Origin: Nitrospirota bacterium
GTDB lineage: Bacteria > Nitrospirota_A > Leptospirillia > Leptospirillales > Leptospirillaceae
DNA: 7,135 nt
Direction of reading: 5' to 3'
Assembly: GCA_021844275.1 (NCBI GenBank)
Contig: JAKBTR010000011.1
Span: 1 to 7,135, forward strand
Both the position numbers and the translations under genes were made by a program. Under the pieces are notes generated by a model. That model saw only the letters and a program-made list of their open reading frames with translations. It was not told the origin of the DNA and did not search any database. How positions within the stretch are numbered: position 1 is the stretch's first letter; every line of letters begins with the position of its first letter. This document shows, piece by piece, positions 1 through 4,315 of this stretch.

Positions 1-13
1 CGCGGAGCGATTT

Positions 14-262
14 ATGTCCACTGAACAAAGTCCGGATCAGATCCTCGATCTGAGAGGCGTCAAGTGTCCGTTTAATTTTGTCAAAACCAAGCTGAAACTG
101 GAAACCATGGAATCCGGACAGACTCTTCAGGTTGTTCTTGATCCGGGGGAGCCCGTGGCAAACGTTCCCCGGTCCGCTCGCGATGAAGGTCATCAGATTC
201 TTTCCGTTTCCGAAAGAGAGGATGGCCTGTACAACGTTCTCCTGCGGAAGAGCGGAGCATGA
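14..262 (+). CDS. TusA-family sulfur carrier protein (CPxP variant)
   Basis: This 82-residue protein has the size and fold signature of the TusA/SirA (YeeD, YedF) family of cytoplasmic sulfur carriers, which hold sulfur as a persulfide on one conserved cysteine and pass it to partner proteins. The start is well supported: GGAG at 4-7 lies six bases before the ATG. Residues 11-25 (LDLRGVKCPFNFVKT) match the family N-terminal motif, with the presumed active cysteine at residue 18. The usual CPxP motif reads CPFN here, so its second proline is missing. The rest, including the DPGEP and NVP segments, fits the family two-layer fold. I recall CPxN-type variants in sulfur-oxidising and other non-enterobacterial lineages, so this is probably a paralogue class rather than a defect. 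It leads a tight run of DsrE-like genes, which suggests sulfur trafficking for oxidation or thiolation. The specific acceptor cannot be told from the sequence. Confidence 0.9.
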   Translation: MSTEQSPDQILDLRGVKCPFNFVKTKLKLETMESGQTLQVVLDPGEPVANVPRSARDEGHQILSVSEREDGLYNVLLRKSGA

Positions 263-297
263 ACCCAAAAAACTTGTTCCCCGGGTTCTCTTCATGA
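259..297 (+). other. 12-codon ORF linking tusA-like and dsrE-like genes
   Basis: A very short ORF (MNPKNLFPGFSS) starts at an ATG that overlaps the stop of the TusA-like gene (ATGA, 259-262). It ends at a TGA that overlaps the ATG of the DsrE-like gene (ATGA, 294-297). GGAAG at 246-250 lies eight bases upstream of its ATG. The DsrE-like start has no clear Shine-Dalgarno sequence of its own. The ORF could therefore carry ribosomes from one gene to the next by termination-reinitiation. It could also be chance, since ATGA junctions are common and the peptide is too short to assess. Confidence 0.25.
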
Positions 298-596
298 AAA
301 CAGGGATTCTTCTTTCCACTCACCCGGAAAAAGGAGACGCGAGACTGGTGAGGTCTCTGGTGGAGGAGGCTCTGAAGCGAGAGGACAAGGTCTATCTGTA
401 TCTCCTGGACGATGCAACCCTTTACCTCCGGGAATCCTGGCCCAACGATCTGGTCGACCGCGGAGTTCACGTCTACAGTTGTGCATATGGAGCCCAGAAT
501 CGGAAAATCTTTGACTCTGGCAAAACCACTTTTTGTGGTCTGGTCGTTCTGACGCAATTGATGGAAGGATGCGACCGGTTCGTGTCCTTTAACTAA
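294..596 (+). CDS. DsrE-family sulfur-relay protein
   Basis: This 100-residue protein resembles the DsrE/TusD family of small cytoplasmic proteins that accept sulfane sulfur from TusA-type carriers. Visible family features are an N-terminal strand (MKTGILLSTHPEKGD), the VYLYLLDDATLYL segment near residues 33-45, the VHVYSCAYGAQNR segment with Cys63, and the terminal pattern LTQLMEGCDRFVSFN, which matches the DRxxxF ending typical of DsrE proteins. Cysteines are at 63, 81 and 93. Cys63 sits where DsrE-like proteins usually carry their sulfur-binding cysteine, and Cys81 lies before the last helix. I chose the ATG at 294 because the family N-terminus begins there and there is no other in-frame ATG, GTG or TTG just upstream. 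Spacing to the preceding gene is 31 bp, bridged by a 12-codon ORF. The exact orthology (DsrE, DsrE2, TusD) is not resolved. Confidence 0.82.
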   Translation: MKTGILLSTHPEKGDARLVRSLVEEALKREDKVYLYLLDDATLYLRESWPNDLVDRGVHVYSCAYGAQNRKIFDSGKTTFCGLVVLTQLMEGCDRFVSFN

Positions 597-610
597 AAGA
601 AAGGTCTTCT

Positions 611-967
611 TTGTCTTCAAACACGGAAAAAACGCCTTCAAACGCAACGCTTGTCTTTATCAAGAGCGATCCCCGGGAATCCCCAAGACCGGCCGAAGCG
701 GTCAGGGTCACCGCCGGTCTTGTCGGAGGAGAAATTCCGGTCAGCCTTTACCTTTTTCGGGAAGCTCTCCCACTGTTTGAAGACAACCTGGAAGACATGG
801 AAGACGGAGAGATCCTCACAAAATTCTGGAATCAGTTTCCGGAGATGGGCGTGGAAATTTTCTACGAACCGGATCCGGACGTGCCGCCTCCCGCGGGTGC
901 CCGTCCGATGTCACCGGAGGAACTCTCGGAATATCTGGAGGGATTTTCCCAGTTTCTCTTTTTCTGA
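611..967 (+). CDS. DsrF/TusC-like small protein, cysteine-free
   Basis: This 118-residue protein starts at a TTG. AAAGAAAGG at 596-604 ends six bases before it, which supports the unusual start; no in-frame ATG precedes the conserved part. Residues 12-56 (NATLVFIKSD, then AEAVRVTAGLVGGEIPVSLYLFREAL) follow the DsrE/DsrF pattern: a hydrophobic first strand, a helix with Ala and Arg, then a second strand and helix. The tail (about residues 86-105) is rich in proline and acidic residues. There is no cysteine, so it cannot carry a persulfide itself. A structural role in a DsrEFH/TusBCD-like complex is the natural inference from its place between a DsrE-like and a DsrH-like gene. Assignment to DsrF/TusC rests on order and pattern, not on a diagnostic motif. 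Confidence 0.68.
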   Translation: MSSNTEKTPSNATLVFIKSDPRESPRPAEAVRVTAGLVGGEIPVSLYLFREALPLFEDNLEDMEDGEILTKFWNQFPEMGVEIFYEPDPDVPPPAGARPMSPEELSEYLEGFSQFLFF

Positions 968-1027
968 AAGCGTCTTTGGCCGTCAACTCCGGGGAGGTCG
1001 CCCTTTGCCGAGACAGGAAGAAAACCG

Positions 1028-1279
1028 ATGAATACATCACCATCCGGAGAGTCGAGCGGCATTCTTGTCCTTGTCCGCACCCCTCTTGACGGAAGCAGCA
1101 CAACTCTGCTCCGGAAGATCCTTTCCAACCCGCAAAACAGTGCCGTCTTTCTCGATCCGGCCGTCCCCTGGAAAAACCTTCCGGAAGAACGGGTCTATCG
1201 CCTGGATGAAAAGACAGTTTTCTGGAGCGAAGTCTATGATCTTGTCCGGAAGAGTCCAAAAATTTTGACACTGGCCTGA
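1028..1279 (+). CDS. DsrH/TusB-like small protein, cysteine-free
   Basis: This 83-residue protein starts at an ATG seven bases after AGGAAG (1015-1020). After a short Ser/Gly-rich N-terminus, residues 12-42 (ILVLVRTPLDGSS, LLRKILSNPQNSAVFLDPAV) follow the DsrH/TusB pattern. That pattern is an initial strand ending in an RSP-like turn, a helix with LLR, then a strand with a short aliphatic run. The C-terminal FWSEVYDLVRKSPKILTL corresponds to the region where the family ends in a short helix and strand. It has no cysteine. DsrH proteins in sulfur oxidisers usually carry one, while other members vary. The 60 bp gap from the previous gene contains no terminator, so the four small genes are probably one transcript. 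The call is largely contextual, and a diverged DsrE-superfamily member is an equally fair description. Confidence 0.6.
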   Translation: MNTSPSGESSGILVLVRTPLDGSSTTLLRKILSNPQNSAVFLDPAVPWKNLPEERVYRLDEKTVFWSEVYDLVRKSPKILTLA

Positions 1280-1328
1280 CGGGTCGGAGGGAGAGCGTGT
1301 TGGTTTTTCCGGTTAAACGCCTCGCCTC

Positions 1329-1357
1329 TTGTCTTTCGCTCTTCAATCTTTTATTCT
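1329..1357 (+). promoter_or_regulatory. Possible sigma-70-type promoter for tRNA-Ser / SRP RNA
   Basis: TTGTCT at 1329-1334 and TATTCT at 1352-1357 are separated by 17 bases, and each matches four of six consensus bases. They lie in the only sizeable gap upstream of the tRNA gene, with the predicted transcript start about 25 bases before the mature tRNA 5' end. A second candidate -10 (GATTAT, 1363-1368) has a poorer -35. The 1280-1387 gap holds no ORF and no convincing terminator for the preceding genes. Confidence 0.3.
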
Positions 1358-1387
1358 TTAAAGATTATCGCATGTGTCTTTGTCTGT

Positions 1388-1480
1388 GGAGAGATGTCCG
1401 AGCGGCCGAAGGAGCACGACTGGAAATCGTGTAGGTGCCTAAAAAGTGCCTCGGGGGTTCGAATCCCCCTCTCTCCGCCA
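1388..1480 (+). tRNA. tRNA-Ser (anticodon GGA)
   Basis: This is a complete type II tRNA with an encoded CCA (1478-1480). The acceptor arms GGAGAGA (1388-1394) and TCTCTCC (1470-1476) pair fully. The anticodon stem CACGA/TCGTG (1415-1419 and 1427-1431) closes the loop CTGGAAA, which gives anticodon GGA at 1422-1424 and reads UCC and UCU. The long variable arm (AGGTGC / GTGCCT) and the T arm GGGGG-TTCGAAT-CCCCC are clear, and both are expected of serine tRNAs. The gene lies about 30 bp upstream of the SRP RNA and is probably cotranscribed with it. Confidence 0.97.
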
Positions 1481-1510
1481 TGAATGTTATCCGGCGGTGG
1501 TAAACCGTAA

Positions 1511-1638
1511 AAGTCTCCGGAAGGGGAGCCAGGCTCCGTGCAACAGGGCCCCGTGAACCCCGCCAGGTCCGGAAGGAAGCAACGGTAGCGGATTGCTCCG
1601 TGTGCCCCGGAATGACCTGGTTCCCCTTCCGGAGATTT
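1511..1638 (+). ncRNA. ffs: Small signal recognition particle RNA (4.5S RNA)
   Basis: This is the RNA core of the bacterial signal recognition particle, which binds Ffh and targets nascent membrane proteins to FtsY. The diagnostic domain IV sequence GGTCCGGAAGGAAGCA is at 1566-1581, followed by ACGGTAGCGG and the conserved GTGTGCC at 1600-1606, as in E. coli 4.5S RNA. The ends form a terminal helix of 23 consecutive pairs between 1511-1533 and 1616-1638, with only two G-U pairs, so the boundaries are taken from that helix. The mature ends could be a few bases inside. There is no Alu domain, so this is the small form. Location between tRNA-Ser and dnaX is a frequent bacterial arrangement. The terminal helix followed by a T-rich stretch (1636-1652) could itself slow or end transcription. 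Confidence 0.95.
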
Positions 1639-1668
1639 CACTTTCCTCTTTTGATTCCCCCGGGTCTG

Positions 1669-3291
1669 ATGTCAACCATCCTGTCTTTGGCCAGAAAATG
1701 GCGTCCCCAACTTTTTTCCGATCTTGTCGGTCAGGAGTTTGTTGTTCGGGCTCTCACCGGAACCCTTGGCTCCGGAAAGCTTCCACAGGCCCTTCTTTTT
1801 TCCGGAGACAGGGGCGTTGGAAAAACAACCGTCGCTCGTATCCTCGCAAAAGCCATCAACTGCGAAAAGGGTCCCACGGTCGATCCTTGTCAGGAATGCG
1901 ATTCCTGTCTTGAAATAACACGCGGTACTTCTCCGGACGTGCTGGAAATCGACGGTGCGTCCCATACCGGCGTCGAGGACATCCGGAGTCTGCGGGAAGG
2001 AATACGGTACCTTCCCTTCAGGAGCCGGTCGCGTGTCTACATTATCGATGAAGTCCATATGCTGTCGCAGGCCGCCTTCAATGCCCTCCTGAAAACCCTG
2101 GAAGAACCTCCACCCCATGTCGTCTTTATTTTTGCCACGACCGAGGATCATAAAATTCCGGACACCATCCTTTCCCGCTGCCAGCACTTTCGTTTCCGGT
2201 CACTCGGCGTTCCCGAGATTACTGCCAAGCTGGAAAATATCGTGCGACAGGAATCTCTCTCTTTTCCCCGGGCGATCCTGAACCTCATCGCGAGGGCATC
2301 TGGAGGCAGCCTCCGCGACGCGTTGAGCCTATTGGATCAAATTCGTTTTCTCGGAGACACTCCAAGATCCGTTGAGGAAACAGCTCTCTTTCTGGGAATG
2401 GCCGGAGGGCTTCCGGAAAAAAAGCTGCTCGACTCCCTTCTGGAAGGAAACCTGAAAAACGCACTGGAAAACGGTGATCGCATGTTGGCAATGGGAATTG
2501 ATCCCAGAGCAACACTACGGTCCCTTGCCTCCAAAGTCCGGGACCTTCTGATGTCCTCTCTTCTGGAATGCCCCCTGACAGATCCCCGCTTTGCCTGGGA
2601 TGAAAGTGAAGTTCCCGAAACGCCCCTTCCCGGAGCGTTCTTTCTGGAACAAATGCTCTCCCTTCTTCTCGAAGGCGAGATGGGGATCCGGAAATCTCCT
2701 CAACCTTCAATCACGTTTCTCCTCTTCCTTTGCCGGATTGTGCATATTCAAAACATCCTTCCCCTTCCCGAAATCCTTGACCGGCTTTCAAAAACGGGCT
2801 CCTCCTTGCCTCCAGGGTCTTCCTCCCGGCCTGCTTCGCGTCCGACCGTTCCAAACACTGTCACAACAATGCAGACGGACAATCCCTCGACCGGCAACGA
2901 CCCCCGCATACCTTCAGACTGGCATCAAATACTGGAAAAATGTCGTGATGCCGGACCGACTGTCCTGGAACTGCTGGAACATTGCCCTGTTAAAAAGCTG
3001 TCCGCCGGACACTTCCTTCTGAAGGCACCGAATGCTTTTATGGAAAAAAGGATTCAGGAAATCCTTCCTGTCTTTCAGGAAGTGGTCAAAAAGAACGTTG
3101 GCATCCCCTTCGAACTCGTGGTGTCGACGGATTCCGCCGACAAAAGCCCGGAGCCAGATTCCTCCGAGGCTCTCGCCCGCAATCATCCTATGGTGCGCGA
3201 GGCGGCCTCCCTTTTTGGTGGGGAGGTCATTGTCACCCGAAAAAGCGGATTTTCAGAAACGTCCCCCGGAACAGAGGAGAAAAAAGAATGA
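1669..3291 (+). CDS. dnaX: DNA polymerase III subunit gamma/tau
   Basis: This 540-residue clamp-loader ATPase opens the beta sliding clamp and, as tau, links polymerase cores in the replisome. The start at 1669 gives MSTILSLARKWRPQLFSDLVGQ, matching the family N-terminus. In-frame codons upstream lie in the SRP RNA and are not used. Visible features are Walker A GDRGVGKT (46-53), zinc cysteines 65, 74, 77 and 80, Walker B IIDEVH (125-130), sensor 1 ATTE (156-159), the SRC arginine finger (169-171) and sensor 2 GGSLRDALS (212-220). A Ser/Pro/Thr-rich linker near residues 385-420 precedes a C-terminal region that would serve as the tau-specific part. The protein is shorter than E. coli tau (643). 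No clear Shine-Dalgarno sequence precedes the ATG. An in-frame A AAA AAG at codons 250-252 could allow a -1 frameshift. The stop overlaps the ybaB start (ATGA). Confidence 0.96.
   Translation: MSTILSLARKWRPQLFSDLVGQEFVVRALTGTLGSGKLPQALLFSGDRGVGKTTVARILAKAINCEKGPTVDPCQECDSCLEITRGTSPDVLEIDGASHTGVEDIRSLREGIRYLPFRSRSRVYIIDEVHMLSQAAFNALLKTLEEPPPHVVFIFATTEDHKIPDTILSRCQHFRFRSLGVPEITAKLENIVRQESLSFPRAILNLIARASGGSLRDALSLLDQIRFLGDTPRSVEETALFLGMAGGLPEKKLLDSLLEGNLKNALENGDRMLAMGIDPRATLRSLASKVRDLLMSSLLECPLTDPRFAWDESEVPETPLPGAFFLEQMLSLLLEGEMGIRKSPQPSITFLLFLCRIVHIQNILPLPEILDRLSKTGSSLPPGSSSRPASRPTVPNTVTTMQTDNPSTGNDPRIPSDWHQILEKCRDAGPTVLELLEHCPVKKLSAGHFLLKAPNAFMEKRIQEILPVFQEVVKKNVGIPFELVVSTDSADKSPEPDSSEALARNHPMVREAASLFGGEVIVTRKSGFSETSPGTEEKKE
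2404..2477 (+). promoter_or_regulatory. Candidate -1 frameshift site in dnaX
   Basis: The heptamer A AAA AAG occupies 2418-2424 in the reading phase used for -1 slippage (codons GAA AAA AAG, residues 250-252). It is the same heptamer as the E. coli dnaX site. GGAGGG at 2404-2409 lies eight bases upstream and resembles the internal Shine-Dalgarno stimulator. Downstream, CCTT-CTGG-AAGG (2436-2447) can form only a small hairpin. A -1 shift would add 17 codons and stop at TGA 2475-2477, giving about 269 residues: the ATPase core without most of domain III. The run of seven A (2417-2423) could also allow transcriptional slippage. The site lies much earlier than in E. coli (near codon 430), so its function is uncertain. 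Confidence 0.35.
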
Positions 3292-3602
3292 TGCCGGATT
3301 TCATGAAGAAAGCGCAGGAACTGCAGGAAAAAATGGCGAAAATCCAGGAGGATGCCGGCTCCCGGACAGTCGAGGGATCTGCGGGAGGAAAAATGGTGAC
3401 GGTGACGGTCAATGGCCGCATGGAAGTCGTCTCCTTGCGCATTGAGCCAGCCATCCTCAAGAATGAAGACCCTGCCTTCATCGAAGATCTCATTGTTGCC
3501 GCCCTGAATGACGGTCTGAAAAAAGCCCGTGACATGATGGCCCAGTCCCTGCTGGAGGCATCCGGACTTCCCCCGGGGCTGGGCGGGTTTCCCGGACTCT
3601 GA
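3288..3602 (+). CDS. ybaB: YbaB/EbfC family nucleoid-associated protein
   Basis: This 104-residue protein is a small dimeric DNA-binding protein of the YbaB/EbfC family, which coats DNA and is almost always encoded between dnaX and recR. Recognisable parts are the N-terminal helix with FMKKAQELQEKMAKIQED (residues 5-22), then the strands GGKMVTVTVNGRMEVVSLRI (33-52), and a C-terminal helix with LIVAALNDGLKKARDMMAQ. The tail is rich in Gly, Pro and Leu, as is common in the family. Translation starts at ATG 3288, with GAGGAGA (3274-3280) seven bases upstream. The neighbouring ATG at 3291 is equally possible. The start overlaps the dnaX stop, which implies translational coupling. The length is normal. 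Confidence 0.95.
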   Translation: MMPDFMKKAQELQEKMAKIQEDAGSRTVEGSAGGKMVTVTVNGRMEVVSLRIEPAILKNEDPAFIEDLIVAALNDGLKKARDMMAQSLLEASGLPPGLGGFPGL

Positions 3603-3614
3603 CAGGAAGAACTG

Positions 3615-4259
3615 ATGGGATCGCATGCAAGCAGGGACTTTTCAAACAAATCTCCCTACCCGCTTCCTTTTCATCACCTGATCGAATCTCTCAGGACGCT
3701 GCCGGGCATCGGAATCAAGACAGCCACCCGGCTCGCCTTTCATCTTCTCAAGGCACCGGAGGCGGAGGCGTTGCAGCTTTCCCGGGAAATCTCCGGACTT
3801 CGTGAAGCGCTGGTTCTCTGCCCCCAATGCCAGAACATCATGGACCGCGATTCCCGGCTCTCGTGTTGTACAATATGTTCGGATCCCGCGCGCGACCCGG
3901 GAACGGTTATGGTTGTTGAAGATATCCAGACCCTTTACTCCATTGAGCGGACCGGAGAATTCCGGGGGCGTTATCATGTTCTTCTTGGCCGGCTCTCTCC
4001 TCTTGAGGGGATCGGACCGGAAGCGCTCAGGGTCCGGGAACTTCTGGACCGGACTGGAACCGGAGAAATTCATGAAATGATTCTCGCAACATCCCCGACC
4101 GTGGAAGGAGAATCGACAGCCCTCTACCTGGCTCGCCTCTTCAAGCCTCTCGGCGTGAAAGTGAGCCGGATCGCTTTTGGCATCCCGGTTGGTCTCGAAC
4201 TGGAGTTTGTCGACGATATCACCCTGATACGGTCTGTCGAAGCAAGACGCCCGATGTGA
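3615..4259 (+). CDS. recR: Recombination protein RecR
   Basis: This 214-residue protein acts with RecO and RecF to load RecA on gapped single-stranded DNA. The start at 3615 follows AGGAAG (3604-3609) with five bases between. Domains in order are a helix-hairpin-helix at residues 29-45 (LPGIGIKTATRLAFHLL), a zinc motif with Cys69, Cys72, Cys85 (or 84) and Cys88, and a Toprim domain from about residue 98 with RGRYHVLLGRLSPLEGIGP (118-136). The C-terminal region carries ILATSPTVEGESTALYLARL and RIAFGIPVGLELEFVD. Two family positions differ: the Asp of the VVExxxD pattern is Thr106, and the second Gly of GxPVGGELE is Leu194. It has about 12 extra N-terminal residues compared with E. coli RecR. 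It follows ybaB by 12 bp in the same operon. Confidence 0.96.
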   Translation: MGSHASRDFSNKSPYPLPFHHLIESLRTLPGIGIKTATRLAFHLLKAPEAEALQLSREISGLREALVLCPQCQNIMDRDSRLSCCTICSDPARDPGTVMVVEDIQTLYSIERTGEFRGRYHVLLGRLSPLEGIGPEALRVRELLDRTGTGEIHEMILATSPTVEGESTALYLARLFKPLGVKVSRIAFGIPVGLELEFVDDITLIRSVEARRPM

Positions 4260-4315
4260 CCCCCCTCGGCCCATGCCGGCCGAACGTTTCAGGCAAGGAA
4301 AAGAAAGGACTTTTG

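Noticed and set aside
1600..1668. Upstream in-frame ATG giving a longer DnaX
   Set aside because: It lies inside the SRP RNA, and the added residues are not part of the DnaX family N-terminus.
2989..2997. GTT AAA AAG in dnaX as a frameshift site near codon 442, close to the E. coli site position
   Set aside because: The P-site slip would pair the lysine tRNA with TAA, so it does not fit the X XXY YYZ rule, and there is no SD-like sequence or strong hairpin nearby.
3043..3051. GAA AAA AGG in dnaX as a slippery site
   Set aside because: The A-site codon AGG does not re-pair well after a -1 shift, so it is an ordinary A-rich stretch.
3064..3082. Perfect hairpin CTTCCTG / CAGGAAG in dnaX as a terminator
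   Set aside because: No T run follows; the next bases are TGGTCAAAAAG, and the reading frame continues through it.
4256..4315. GTG start for prfC overlapping the recR stop
   Set aside because: The added 20 residues resemble no part of RF3, and the downstream ATG at 4316 has a clear ribosome site.
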